From an uncultured bacterium (GTDB taxonomy: Bacteria > Hydrogenedentota > Hydrogenedentia > Hydrogenedentales > Hydrogenedentaceae): 34,666 nt of DNA. How positions within the stretch are numbered: position 1 is the stretch's first letter; every line of letters begins with the position of its first letter. Under the pieces are notes generated by a model that was given only the letters and a program-made list of their open reading frames with translations, was not told the origin of the DNA and ran no database searches. Positions 6,932-16,189 of the stretch are shown here, in pieces. The position numbers and the translations under genes were made by a program. The stretch lies in the NCBI GenBank assembly GCA_937124615.1, contig CAKZKR010000081.1, positions 1 to 34,666 of the forward strand, written 5' to 3'.

Positions 6932-8083
6932 ATGGCTATTGAACCCCATGGTGGTAAGTTGGTAAATCGATTTGTATCTGATGAGGAAAAACTGTCAAAG
7001 ATTGATTACGCAACGAAATTAAAGAAGATTATATTGGATGAATATCTATCGTTTGATTTAGATTGTATAGCGAAAGGTATATTCAGTCCCCTTGAAGGTT
7101 TTATGGGAGAAGAGGAAACATATTCAAGTCTGGAAACAATGCATATTCGTAAATCTATCCCATGGACCATCCCTATTCTTTTAGATATTTCCCACAATTT
7201 AGCAGATAGTATAGAAATAAGTGAAACAATAAGTTTGTATAGTTCAGAAAATGGACTGCTTGGAACAATGGAAGTCCGAGAGAAGTTTCAACTGGATAAG
7301 AGGTACTTTGCAGAGAAGGTTTATGGCACTACTGATGAACAACATCCTGGAGTGAAAAGGACATATAGTCTGGGAGATATTTTTCTTGCGGGTCCTGTTG
7401 AGGTTTTTGATAAGAAGGTTATTGAATTTGAAGAATACAATTTACCTCCCCAGCAAACACGCACTATCTTTGAGGAACGAGGATGGAAACGAATTGTTGC
7501 ATTCCAAACAAGGAATCCAATACATAGAGCCCATGAATATCTAACCAAATGTGCGTTGGAAATCTGTGACGGCCTTCTGATACATCCTTTAATGGGAACT
7601 ACAAAAAGTGATGATATTCCCGGAAATATTCGTATGGAATGTTATAAAGCGTTGATCGACAATTATTACCCCAAAGATCATGTTTTGCTGAGTATAATGC
7701 CTGTAAACATGAGATATGCAGGTCCGAAAGAAGCGATTATGCATGCCATCGTTCGAAAAAATTATGGGTGCACACATTTTATTGTTGGAAGGGACCATGC
7801 TGGTGTTGGTAATTATTATGGGACATACGATGCACAGAAGATTTTTGACCGTTTCAACCCCGAAGAGTTAAAAATTACACCTTTGTTCTTTGACCATACT
7901 TTCTATTGTCAGGCATGCGGAAATATGGCCTCGATAAAGACTTGTCCTCACGATACCAGTAAACATGTGGTATTAAGTGGGACAAAAGTTCGAGAGATGC
8001 TGAAGAAAGGGGAGGTTCTACCAGAAGAGTTTACACGAAAAGAAGTTTCTGTTGTTTTGACGAAGTGGGCACAAAATGGATAG
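6932..8083 (+). CDS. sat: Sulfate adenylyltransferase (ATP sulfurylase)
   Basis: Catalyses ATP + sulfate to adenylyl sulfate + pyrophosphate, or the reverse, in the cytoplasm. The 383-residue product has the PUA-like N-terminal domain and the catalytic domain with QTRNPIHRAHEY (192-203, the HxxH nucleotide site) and GRDHAGVGNYYGTYDAQ (286-302). Near the end, C326, C329, C338 and a nearby His (340 or 345) recall the structural zinc site of the Thermus enzyme. This monofunctional form is found in both assimilatory and dissimilatory pathways; no APS kinase or APS reductase is in the window, so its role is open. Start ATG has an AAAAAGGAA site. A TATAAT at 6880-6885 is a possible promoter with a poor -35. 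A glycosyltransferase follows 44 nt downstream. Confidence 0.95.
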   Translation: MAIEPHGGKLVNRFVSDEEKLSKIDYATKLKKIILDEYLSFDLDCIAKGIFSPLEGFMGEEETYSSLETMHIRKSIPWTIPILLDISHNLADSIEISETISLYSSENGLLGTMEVREKFQLDKRYFAEKVYGTTDEQHPGVKRTYSLGDIFLAGPVEVFDKKVIEFEEYNLPPQQTRTIFEERGWKRIVAFQTRNPIHRAHEYLTKCALEICDGLLIHPLMGTTKSDDIPGNIRMECYKALIDNYYPKDHVLLSIMPVNMRYAGPKEAIMHAIVRKNYGCTHFIVGRDHAGVGNYYGTYDAQKIFDRFNPEELKITPLFFDHTFYCQACGNMASIKTCPHDTSKHVVLSGTKVREMLKKGEVLPEEFTRKEVSVVLTKWAQNG

Positions 8084-8127
8084 ATTAGTTCAAATATTTT
8101 TGTTAATATAAATAAAAAAGGGACTCC

Positions 8128-9180
8128 ATGAAAGTAGGGATTAATCTGTTCGCTTCTGAAGAGTTTGAGCCTGATGACCTTTTTTGTCGTTTTTTGTACA
8201 AAACCCTTTCACAGGCCACACAGTTGCAAGAAACAACAGAATTTTTTATTTTTTTTAATAAAGAGTTTGGGTATGAACAATGGGCGGGCTGGCAGGTAAT
8301 CACTGAAACAAATAAGCATATAGGTTTTTTTTCTTCTTTTTCACTCCGGGGTTCTGTTTTAGACCCCCTTATTCGCAAATTCAAAATTGATGTTGTAATT
8401 ACACCCTTAGAAACAGCCCATTTTGTTACAAGTGTTCCCTGTGTGCCGATGATTATTCACACTGAAAACTGGTATCGCGGAGTACTGAAGGAGGATTTTT
8501 TTCATAAGCGTGATGTGAAGAGAATCTTTTATGAAAGTCCTTTGTGGTTAACTGCGTCGGAACATACAAGACGAAGTTCTCTGGATGTATGGAAAATACC
8601 TTTGAATAAAATTGCTGTACTACCTGCAGGTGTAGAACCCAAACTTTTACAAAATACACCATCATTAATAGCCCCTCCATATCTTGTGTCCGTAATAGAT
8701 GATGCTACAATTCACCATTTACCTGAAACTTTAGAGATCCTACAATATTTCTGCAAAGAGATCCCTCACACAATAGTTCTACTCGGTAAAAGACATCCCA
8801 AAGAACCACTCCATTGGGGGGACAATGTCTTTCGTATAGAGGAATGTCCAGACCTTACTCTTGCTGGTTTATTTCAAAATGCTACTGCATTTTTATATCC
8901 TGCCATTCATGATGGGAGTGCTTTACGCCCCATAGAAGCAATGCAAGCGGGGACATGTATTGTTGCTCCTATGACTCCTGTTATGGAAGAACGCTGTGGA
9001 GAATTACCTTTTTATTATCATGTAGAAAATCCCTCTTCCATAAACGCTGTTCTCCATCGTATAGTAAATCTTCCGTCAGAGGAACGCAAAGAACGAATAC
9101 GATTGGGCAGATTAAGAGTTACAGAATATACATGGGAACAGACAACATGGAAACTTATTACCGCTCTTAAGCGAATATAA
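8128..9180 (+). CDS. Glycosyltransferase, GT4-like
   Basis: A 350-residue cytoplasmic protein with the two-lobe plan of GT-B glycosyltransferases. The C-terminal lobe has a hydrophobic strand with LLGKRHPKEPL, then LAGLFQNATAFLYPAIHDGS, and the donor-binding segment ALRPIEAMQAGTCIVAPM, which matches the usual EG.GLP.LEAMA.G.PVV pattern with a divergent first acidic position. The linker motif ITALPAGVEP-like reads IAVLPAGVEP (near residue 170), typical of family 4. The sugar donor and acceptor cannot be told. It follows sat on the same strand with a short gap and precedes xylB by 91 nt. The GGGACTCC before the ATG is a weak ribosome site. Confidence 0.8.
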   Translation: MKVGINLFASEEFEPDDLFCRFLYKTLSQATQLQETTEFFIFFNKEFGYEQWAGWQVITETNKHIGFFSSFSLRGSVLDPLIRKFKIDVVITPLETAHFVTSVPCVPMIIHTENWYRGVLKEDFFHKRDVKRIFYESPLWLTASEHTRRSSLDVWKIPLNKIAVLPAGVEPKLLQNTPSLIAPPYLVSVIDDATIHHLPETLEILQYFCKEIPHTIVLLGKRHPKEPLHWGDNVFRIEECPDLTLAGLFQNATAFLYPAIHDGSALRPIEAMQAGTCIVAPMTPVMEERCGELPFYYHVENPSSINAVLHRIVNLPSEERKERIRLGRLRVTEYTWEQTTWKLITALKRI

Positions 9181-9271
9181 GAACGCCTTCATTTCTTTAT
9201 TTGCATAAAAATAAATGATTCATTATGATAAATAAGTCTCAATTAAAATATAAACATAGAGGGAATGAAAT

Positions 9272-10798
9272 ATGAGTTATGTAATTGGAATCGATGTAGG
9301 AACCAGTGGAACAAAAATTGTCGCAATGAATGAAGCCGGAAAAGTAGCTGCTTCTGTTACAAAGAATTATGATTTGCATAGTCCTAAACCGGGTTGGGCA
9401 GAACAAAATCCACAAGACTGGAAGAAAGCAGTATTTGATGGACTTTCTGAAATCTGCAGTGAAATTAACGGTCAGGAGGTTCGTGCCATTGGTCTAACGG
9501 GACAAATGCACGGTTCTGTTTTTTTGGATGAGAAAGGAGATGTTTTATATCCTGCAATTTTATGGTGTGACCAGCGTACCGCAAAACAATGTGAAAAAAT
9601 AAACGAAATTGTGGGCGAGGAGAAACTTCTTGAAATGGTTTCCAACCCTGCATTAACAGGATTTACTGCTCCTAAAATTTTGTGGCTAAGAGATGAAGAG
9701 CCTGAAGTATATAAAAAAGTAAAACATGTTTTATTGCCAAAGGACTATATTCGTTATGAACTTACAGGTGAATTTGCGTCGGATGTTGCTGATTCTTCTG
9801 GAACATTGCTTTTCAATGTAAACAAACGAGGTTGGCACGAGGAATTATTAAACCGACTGGAAATTCCTATAGAATGGTTACCTAAAGTGTATGAAGGGAC
9901 AGAAGTAACAGGGAAAATTAAACCCTCTGTTGCTGAGCAACTTCGATTATCTACGGACACAGTGGTCGTTGCAGGAGGAGGGGACCAGGCCGCAGGGGGC
10001 GTAGGTTGTGGTGTGGTTTGTTCGGGAATTGTTTCTGCTTCCCTGGGAACAAGTGGTGTCGTCTTCGCATTTGCAGAACATGTACATACGGATCCCAAGG
10101 GACGGGTACATACCTTCTGTCATTCAGTACCTGGAGCATGGCATATAATGGGAGTTATGTTAAGTGCAGGGGGTTCCCTTCAATGGTTTCGAAATAAACT
10201 TTGTAAAGAGGAGATTGAAAAATCAAAAGAGACGGGTATCGATGCATATGAATATATAACCGAACCTGCAGGAAAGGTACCTATTGGCTCTAATGGACTC
10301 ATTTTTCTTCCCTATCTAACAGGAGAACGCACTCCACACAAAGACCCATACGCAAGAGGTGCTTTTATAGGTTTGTCTTTAATGCATGGCAAGGCAGAAA
10401 TGTCAAGGGCGGTGTTGGAAGGAGTTGCGTTTGGTATGCGGGATAGTGTAGAAATTATGAAAGGGATGGGAATTCCTATTAATGAGGTTCGTATATCCGG
10501 AGGTGGAGCCCGCAGTGCTTTATGGCGTCAGATCATGGCAGATATATGCAAAGTACCTATGGTAGTTATTAATGTGGACGAAGGACCTGCTTTTGGGGCG
10601 GGACTGTTGGCAAGCATCCCAGCGGGTATGTTCTCTTCACTTGCAGAAGCATGTAGTAATATAATCAAAGAAATACATAGAGTAGAACCGAACCCTAAAA
10701 ACAGTGAAGAATATGAATTCTGGTATGAGGAATATAAATCTGCATATTTGTCATTAGCTCCTGCCTTTAGAAAGATTGGTCAAAAGATAGAGGGATAA
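9272..10798 (+). CDS. xylB: Xylulokinase (FGGY family)
   Basis: Phosphorylates D-xylulose to xylulose 5-phosphate with ATP, feeding the pentose phosphate pathway. The 508-residue length is normal. The N-terminal phosphate-binding motif GIDVGTSGTKIVAM (5-18), the GLTGQMHGSVFLD segment, GGGDQAAGGVGCG with the likely catalytic Asp, and the C-terminal ISGGGARSALWRQIMAD motif all fit xylulokinase best among FGGY kinases. The ribosome site is GAGGGAA 7 nt before ATG. No xylose isomerase is present; the substrate may come from the sugar importer operon facing it on the other strand, whose last gene ends 46 nt away. That link is inferred from position. Confidence 0.92.
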   Translation: MSYVIGIDVGTSGTKIVAMNEAGKVAASVTKNYDLHSPKPGWAEQNPQDWKKAVFDGLSEICSEINGQEVRAIGLTGQMHGSVFLDEKGDVLYPAILWCDQRTAKQCEKINEIVGEEKLLEMVSNPALTGFTAPKILWLRDEEPEVYKKVKHVLLPKDYIRYELTGEFASDVADSSGTLLFNVNKRGWHEELLNRLEIPIEWLPKVYEGTEVTGKIKPSVAEQLRLSTDTVVVAGGGDQAAGGVGCGVVCSGIVSASLGTSGVVFAFAEHVHTDPKGRVHTFCHSVPGAWHIMGVMLSAGGSLQWFRNKLCKEEIEKSKETGIDAYEYITEPAGKVPIGSNGLIFLPYLTGERTPHKDPYARGAFIGLSLMHGKAEMSRAVLEGVAFGMRDSVEIMKGMGIPINEVRISGGGARSALWRQIMADICKVPMVVINVDEGPAFGAGLLASIPAGMFSSLAEACSNIIKEIHRVEPNPKNSEEYEFWYEEYKSAYLSLAPAFRKIGQKIEG

Positions 10799-10844
10799 AT
10801 AACCCAAAATTCTCAGAGGATAATATCTTTGTAATAAATATAGT

Positions 10845-13145
10845 TTAGGTACTAGCATTCTGTCGCAATTCTTGTAAAATTATCGAGAGCCGTTCTGAAA
10901 GTTTTCCGATGGGTGCTAGAAATTTTTTCCCTTTTCCTTCACGAACCCCCATCCGACATTTTATAAATTCTCCTGCAAGTTGTAATATTTCTTCTTTATA
11001 CTTTTCTACAATAGAATTTTTTGATTCACTTAACAAACGGCATAACACACCATCACACGCACATAAGATAGCCCCAACCTCAAAAAGTTTCCCACGAACC
11101 TTATATAGGTCTTCGGTGCTATAAATAGTATTTGTAACTTGATTTTTTATTTCCACCATTTTATGGAGTGCATTTATAGATCTTTTTTCTCCTAATTCTC
11201 TAACTTTGTCTGCGATTTTATCTATAGAAGATAAATAGGGCTTCAAGAGTTCTATATCGATAAAGATTTGTTGTTCTATATAGTTAAAAATTCGTCCCAT
11301 AATTATTTCACCCCATCGCTGACATTCTTCAGGAGTAGCAATAAGCATAATCTGACCCTGGCCGGGAAACATTTCGCGATGTAAAGATGGGGGAAGTTCT
11401 TCCCATTGATAGGACCGAACAAACTGAGTAGCATCATAAACCCGATATTGTTCTGGTAATGCAGAATGGAAGTTAATATTAACTCCAGTGACTTCTGAAG
11501 TATCCTGGTTTACAATATACAACAGCCAGAAGTTATCCCCTTTCATCCAGGTATTCATTAAAATATCAACATTTCCCGGGCACCGTGAACGGGGATGTTT
11601 CCGTGATTGAATATCGGGCCTAAAATCAGGCGCAGAAGAAGGTTTCGCTGACATAACTAATGAAGCGAGTGAATAAAATCGTCCCAATCTACCTCCTAAC
11701 TCCTGCCAGACATCACTAAATGTAAGGAAAGGTCCTGTAAGAGAACGCTGGCATTCGCCACCCGACCATAATGGAGTGTTATGATATGTATAACTCAACC
11801 ATCCACGGGCTCCACTGGATATTGCCAGATTAATCATAAGGCGTATCTCAGGGGCGGAGTTCCATATAGGAGCACCTGAACCAAAAACAAAGGTAGGTCC
11901 AATAACCCATAGGTGTTGTTCATTGATAAACTTCATGTGGGTTTTTATCACCTGTCCTAATTCCCAGGGATTTTTCGATTTCCAGTGACTTAACCCGGCG
12001 ACAGAAGAAAATTGTGTATACAAGGGAAATGCATTGGCTTCTCTTGTAAGATAAATTACGGGATGTTTCTCATCTATCTGTTCTATTTTCTTTTTGATTT
12101 GAATATAAGTATCGGCCTCTACATCGGAAGGATTTTCTTTAATCACCCATCCGAATAAATTATCCTCCGTAGCATACCTTTTTATCGTATGTTCTTTTTC
12201 TTTAAAATAACTGGTAGCTTTTGATGGGTCCAGTAGTATATTTTCTTCTTCTAATGAGATAATTAATTTCACATTATACTTTTTAGATGTCTCGAAAAGA
12301 ACTTCCTGGTCCCCGGGCAGAAAATCGTAAAATTTTTCTACAAATGCAACATTATGATAATGCAACGATATGTCTTCAAAGAGTAAATCCAGATATGAAG
12401 CAAGGTCTGTTTTAAAAAGATGGGACATATTCCTTGCCGTGTTCGCATTAATGTAAACTCCTATAGGGAAAAAATTGTCTAATAAAGTATAATGAATAGG
12501 TTTCTCGTTACTTAATTGAAGTATATCTTTTTTGTTAAGAAAGTTTTTTTCTTTTTCTGTGGGTTCTCGAAAGCGGATACTCCGTACATACATTGTCTCC
12601 TTTGTTCTTGTGAAGGAATATAGACGAAGTGCGAAGTTATCCATTTTCCTCGGGAAACTATTAAAACACCATGCCCTTGCTACAGTAGTCCATTTGAAAT
12701 CCATATCAAGGTATTCAAAGAATTGACCTGTTGTATAATGCCATGTCCAGGCTGGAACACATTTGCCATATTGCATTCGGTAGGAGAATTCAACAATAGA
12801 GTATTTATTTTGAGAAATGGGAAAATGAGGGACCGTATTTGTTCTGGTGCTCAATGGAACCCAAAAACTGGGTTTTTCCATATCTTTCAAAAAGTTTAAT
12901 CGGCGAAGTCCGCTAAAATCCCCTGTCCATCTAAGAACTTTTTCTCCTTCTAACTCCTCTATCGCCCTTTTTACAGGGATACCCTTCCATTCTTCTTCTC
13001 CCGGATCATCTTCTATTGACCACTTCATTAAATCTTCAGGGTAGAAAGTAATACTTGCACATTTTTCTCTTTCTTCCGGAGTCGGAATTTCCTTAATCCT
13101 ACTTAACAGTCCTTTGTAAATATAGTAATGATTTCCATTACTCAT
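10845..13145 (-). CDS. Uncharacterised glycoside-hydrolase-like protein, 766 residues
   Basis: Not recognised as a defined family. The N-terminal 210 residues are beta-rich with many aromatic residues (TWHYTTGQFFEYLDMDF), like a carbohydrate-binding or sugar-hydrolase beta-sandwich. The middle (about 225-540) has alternating strand and helix with TIM-barrel-like features: FFPIGVYINANTARNM, KLIISLEEEN, LFGWVIKENPSDV, HPVIYLTREA, and a cluster around GARGWLSYTYHNTPLWSGG. This resembles glycosidase-like barrels of the beta-galactosidase or GH42 type. The C-terminal 130 residues are mainly helical. There is no signal peptide, so it should be cytoplasmic. Its ATG overlaps the permease stop (ATGA), so the two are translationally coupled, suggesting it processes what the transporter imports. 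Catalytic residues cannot be assigned with confidence. Confidence 0.6.
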   Translation of the reverse strand: MSNGNHYYIYKGLLSRIKEIPTPEEREKCASITFYPEDLMKWSIEDDPGEEEWKGIPVKRAIEELEGEKVLRWTGDFSGLRRLNFLKDMEKPSFWVPLSTRTNTVPHFPISQNKYSIVEFSYRMQYGKCVPAWTWHYTTGQFFEYLDMDFKWTTVARAWCFNSFPRKMDNFALRLYSFTRTKETMYVRSIRFREPTEKEKNFLNKKDILQLSNEKPIHYTLLDNFFPIGVYINANTARNMSHLFKTDLASYLDLLFEDISLHYHNVAFVEKFYDFLPGDQEVLFETSKKYNVKLIISLEEENILLDPSKATSYFKEKEHTIKRYATEDNLFGWVIKENPSDVEADTYIQIKKKIEQIDEKHPVIYLTREANAFPLYTQFSSVAGLSHWKSKNPWELGQVIKTHMKFINEQHLWVIGPTFVFGSGAPIWNSAPEIRLMINLAISSGARGWLSYTYHNTPLWSGGECQRSLTGPFLTFSDVWQELGGRLGRFYSLASLVMSAKPSSAPDFRPDIQSRKHPRSRCPGNVDILMNTWMKGDNFWLLYIVNQDTSEVTGVNINFHSALPEQYRVYDATQFVRSYQWEELPPSLHREMFPGQGQIMLIATPEECQRWGEIIMGRIFNYIEQQIFIDIELLKPYLSSIDKIADKVRELGEKRSINALHKMVEIKNQVTNTIYSTEDLYKVRGKLFEVGAILCACDGVLCRLLSESKNSIVEKYKEEILQLAGEFIKCRMGVREGKGKKFLAPIGKLSERLSIILQELRQNAST

Positions 13146-14227
13146 TTTGTTTCTCTTTGTGCTTCAATAGTCCGTTTTTTCTGAGTACGTCGCATGAAGA
13201 ATTCATCAGCACAGACACCTGCTAATATAGCACCACCAATAACAACATATTCCAATTCACTGCGAATACCCAGAATATTTACCAGATTGCGCAATACCAT
13301 AATTAACGCTATGCCTAAAATAACACCTATTACATTTCCTGTACCCCCACGGAGACTACATCCCCCTAAGACAGCGCCCGCAACTGCATATAGTTCGTAA
13401 AAACTACCGAAATCAGAAGGTTGAACCGAATTTACCTTAAATGCAAATAGAAGGCCTCCAATACCTGCTATAAGACTGCATATCACATAGGCTAATAATT
13501 TTAATCGCTGTGTTTGAATACCACTAAATCTCGCAGACTCTTCATTAGCCCCCAGGGCAAAAAGGTGTCTACCCATTGGAGAAAGGTGCAAAAATAGTCC
13601 CACTATAATGGTAAAAAAGATCATAATCACTAAAGGCGCAGCGACTAAATCCATCAGCAAAGTAATTGTAGAGGGAGCAGTACCAACAGAAGGCTGTAAG
13701 GAAGGAAACCAATCCAGAAGCGTTCCTTTTCCAAGCCATTTCCAATTAGGTAATGCATTCCCAAATCCCTGTGTGGTATCCCCTGCAAAAAAACGGGCAA
13801 AACTTCGGTAGGCAAATAAACCACAAAGGGTAACAACAAAAGGCTGAATATTAAAATATGAAATAAGGGTCCCATGCCATATACCAATAAGGATAGAAAT
13901 ACATAAGGCAAAAGGAAAAATCAAGAAAGGAGACCACCCCTGCCCTTTATTAATTAGAATACAGGAAACAACAGAAACAAGACACACAACACTACCAATT
14001 GAAAGGTCTATCCCGCCTGTTATAATGACGATAGATTGAGCTAATGCTAAAATCCCAAATAATCCTATCCAGGGTAGTAGATTTTTAAAATTTGTTAGTG
14101 ATAAAAAGTTACTGGTAAATGAAATACCTAAATCCTTACTATGTTGATACCAATGAAGATATTCCCATACATAGGCCAATACGCACAAAACGATAATGAG
14201 ACCGACTAAACCCAGTGCTTTTCTCAT
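13142..14227 (-). CDS. Sugar ABC transporter permease, RbsC type
   Basis: Integral membrane subunit of a ribose/xylose-class ABC importer (BPD_transp_2 family). The 361-residue product has a signal-anchor N-terminus and about nine to ten hydrophobic segments. Family marks are GGIDLSIGSVV (near residue 70), the cytoplasmic-loop motif LGANEESARFSGI that contacts the ATPase, and RGGTGNVIGVILGIALIMVLRNLVNILGI near the end. It starts 22 nt after the stop of the binding-protein gene and overlaps the downstream 766-aa gene by 4 nt. No ATP-binding subunit (RbsA/XylG type) occurs in the window, so it must be encoded elsewhere or shared with another importer. Confidence 0.92.
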   Translation of the reverse strand: MRKALGLVGLIIVLCVLAYVWEYLHWYQHSKDLGISFTSNFLSLTNFKNLLPWIGLFGILALAQSIVIITGGIDLSIGSVVCLVSVVSCILINKGQGWSPFLIFPFALCISILIGIWHGTLISYFNIQPFVVTLCGLFAYRSFARFFAGDTTQGFGNALPNWKWLGKGTLLDWFPSLQPSVGTAPSTITLLMDLVAAPLVIMIFFTIIVGLFLHLSPMGRHLFALGANEESARFSGIQTQRLKLLAYVICSLIAGIGGLLFAFKVNSVQPSDFGSFYELYAVAGAVLGGCSLRGGTGNVIGVILGIALIMVLRNLVNILGIRSELEYVVIGGAILAGVCADEFFMRRTQKKRTIEAQRETK

Positions 14228-14249
14228 TTGTTACCCATCCTAAACAATT

Positions 14250-15275
14250 TTATGACTTCCCTAAAATCTGCTTAAGTTCAGACCAGAAAGCATCTACATT
14301 CTCCTTCGTTATTGATAAAGTCGGAATAAAAATCTGTTTGTTTTCTGGAACACTACTTGTATTACCTTCTGCTAATTCTTTAAGGATACGAACCGACTGG
14401 TACCCAAATTCAAAGGGTCTTTGAACAACAGTTCCATAGATATGTCCATCCTTCACCCCTTGCAAAGTCTCATCCTCTTCATCAAAGCAAACAATTTTTA
14501 CCTGTCCTAATTTGCCCGAGTCACGAACTCCATTAAGAATTGCTGGACCGTTATAACTCCATAACCCAACAAAGCACGCCACATCAGGATAACGAACAAG
14601 GGCATCCTGGACATTAGCAATTGCTTTAGCACGATCGGTCTCATCGGTGCGAACATCTATAATCTGATGTCCGGTGGATTCAATTTGTTTTTTCAAACCT
14701 TCCAGACGATCTCGTGCATTTTGAGCGTCTAATGTTCCAACACAGATAATAATTTTCGACCCTTGTGGGGTGCATGCTTGAACCAGTTTTCCTGCTTCAA
14801 CTCCCGCATCAAAATTATTCGTGCCGATATAACATTTTCTTAAACTATTCGGCGCATCACTATCCTGAGTGATAAGATTTGTCTTTTGGGCCGCATCATT
14901 TAACATTTCCGTCTGATTTTCAGGGTCTTTGGGACTAATAGCAATTCCCGCAACGCCTAATGTTATCAGGTCTTGCAATATTTGCTGTTGTTGCTCTGCG
15001 GTTCCTGCTGAAGGAATTCTAAAAATTACATCAACCCCAAAATCCTGAGAGGCTTTTTTTGTCCCTGCTTCTGCTATTTTCCAGAAATCTGATGCATTAT
15101 TTGTAATAAAGGCAACTTTGACTTTTTTTGCAGATGGGGATACGGTTTGTTTTTGTTGAGGATTTGCAGAAGGAGAAGTTGATGTCCCTTGCTGTTTACT
15201 CCCACACCCCATTGGAATTACAAAAACAAAGGTCAGAATTACTGTAAGAAATAAACTCGGTAGATAACGATACAT
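14250..15275 (-). CDS. Sugar-binding lipoprotein of an ABC importer (periplasmic-binding protein type 1)
   Basis: Solute-binding protein, probably for a sugar. I place the start at the ATG at 15275, not the one 18 nt upstream, because GGAGG lies 8 nt before it. The N-terminus is a lipoprotein signal (hydrophobic LFLTVILTFVFV then lipobox PMGC), with a Ser/Thr/Gln-rich linker after the cysteine. The mature part has the two-lobe Peripla_BP_4 pattern: KVAFITNNASDFWKIAEAG, DLITLGVAGIAISPKDP, ITQDSDAP, YIGTNNFDAGVEAGKL, FVGLWSYNGPAILNG and VKIVCFDEE. It leads an operon with the RbsC-type permease and the 766-aa protein and has its own promoter at 15314-15342. The ligand cannot be read; ribose, xylose or another pentose or hexose is possible. 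Confidence 0.92.
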   Translation of the reverse strand: MYRYLPSLFLTVILTFVFVIPMGCGSKQQGTSTSPSANPQQKQTVSPSAKKVKVAFITNNASDFWKIAEAGTKKASQDFGVDVIFRIPSAGTAEQQQQILQDLITLGVAGIAISPKDPENQTEMLNDAAQKTNLITQDSDAPNSLRKCYIGTNNFDAGVEAGKLVQACTPQGSKIIICVGTLDAQNARDRLEGLKKQIESTGHQIIDVRTDETDRAKAIANVQDALVRYPDVACFVGLWSYNGPAILNGVRDSGKLGQVKIVCFDEEDETLQGVKDGHIYGTVVQRPFEFGYQSVRILKELAEGNTSSVPENKQIFIPTLSITKENVDAFWSELKQILGKS

Positions 15276-15313
15276 AAAATTTTCCTCCATCATAATTTAT
15301 TTTTTATTCCAAT

Positions 15314-15342
15314 CATATAGTTTATCGTATTTGTGCTCTCAA
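15314..15342 (-). promoter_or_regulatory. Sigma-70-type promoter of the sugar-importer operon
   Basis: On the minus strand TTGAGA (15342-15337) is followed after 17 nt by TATATG (15319-15314), about 39 nt before the lipoprotein ATG. It lies in the 62-nt gap after the methyltransferase gene, so the importer operon is probably transcribed separately. Confidence 0.5.
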
Positions 15343-15355
15343 TATTCAACCCTAA

Positions 15356-16123
15356 TTATATAACGATGTCTTTTTTTAATGTATGAGTCAAAATTTCTTT
15401 AGCATGTGATATTGATTTCCAATAGAAAACCGCCTTTAAAACCTGTTTTTCTTGCTCATATAAATCGCCATTTGAATACAATTGAGTCATACGTTCGTGA
15501 AAAACATGATATAGAATAATCGATACCGCTACTGAGATGTTAAAACTCTGTGTAAAACCGTACATTGGTATGATAATACTCTCATCTGCCTGGGTAATAA
15601 TTTCACTGCAAACACCCTCATGCTCATTGCCAAAAACAATAGCAGTAGGAGATAAAAAATCGATTTCATTAATTGTTTTATTTGAATTCAAAGCCGTTAC
15701 GCAGATTTTATATCCCTTTTCTTTTAAATAAGAAATACAGTCGGATGGTTTTTTCCAACGAAAAATATCCAACCACTTTTCAGCACCCTGAGCAACCCGG
15801 TTCGCTTCGCGATATTTTGCACTGGTTTCAATTATATGAACAGATTGAAAACCAAAAGCCTCAGATGTCCGCAGAACAGCATTCATGTTCCCTATATCAT
15901 ATAATCCATCCAGAACAGGTAGAATAGTATATGTTCTGTTTTGCAAAACTTTATTAATTCTATTAATTCGTTCTTGGGTAAGCCAGGGTTCTAATGCAGT
16001 AATAATATGTTCAGAAGAGCAAACAATTCCTCCAAAATTTAAGGGATCCTTATAAGGGAAATAGGGATGAAACATAGACTTCCTATTTAAAGTCAAGATT
16101 TGATAAAATTCTGTCTTTGTCAT
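15356..16123 (-). CDS. RNA 2'-O-ribose methyltransferase, SpoU/TrmH family
   Basis: A 255-residue SPOUT-fold methyltransferase using S-adenosylmethionine on tRNA or rRNA. The three conserved motifs are visible: motif 1 in DIGNMNAVLRTSEAFGF (around residue 77), motif 2 in AIVFGNEHEGV (about 167-177) and motif 3 in IIIPMYGFTQSFNISVAVSI (about 190-209). Catalytic Arg and Asn (NMNAVLR) are present. The N-terminal part is longer than in the smallest members, as in TrmH tRNA Gm18 methyltransferases, and the C-terminus carries extra helices. The target nucleotide cannot be assigned. It is divergent from parA with only 66 nt between starts. Confidence 0.88.
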   Translation of the reverse strand: MTKTEFYQILTLNRKSMFHPYFPYKDPLNFGGIVCSSEHIITALEPWLTQERINRINKVLQNRTYTILPVLDGLYDIGNMNAVLRTSEAFGFQSVHIIETSAKYREANRVAQGAEKWLDIFRWKKPSDCISYLKEKGYKICVTALNSNKTINEIDFLSPTAIVFGNEHEGVCSEIITQADESIIIPMYGFTQSFNISVAVSIILYHVFHERMTQLYSNGDLYEQEKQVLKAVFYWKSISHAKEILTHTLKKDIVI

Positions 16124-16189
16124 ACAATTTCTATAATTGATATTATATCTAATAAACGCGAGTTTTTACCTTTTATTAAAGATAAGGCT

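Noticed and set aside
16100-16189. A 30-residue longer N-terminus for ParA
   Set aside because: The extra residues overlap the divergent methyltransferase start and ParA families begin just before KGGVGKTT, as with the ATG at 16190.
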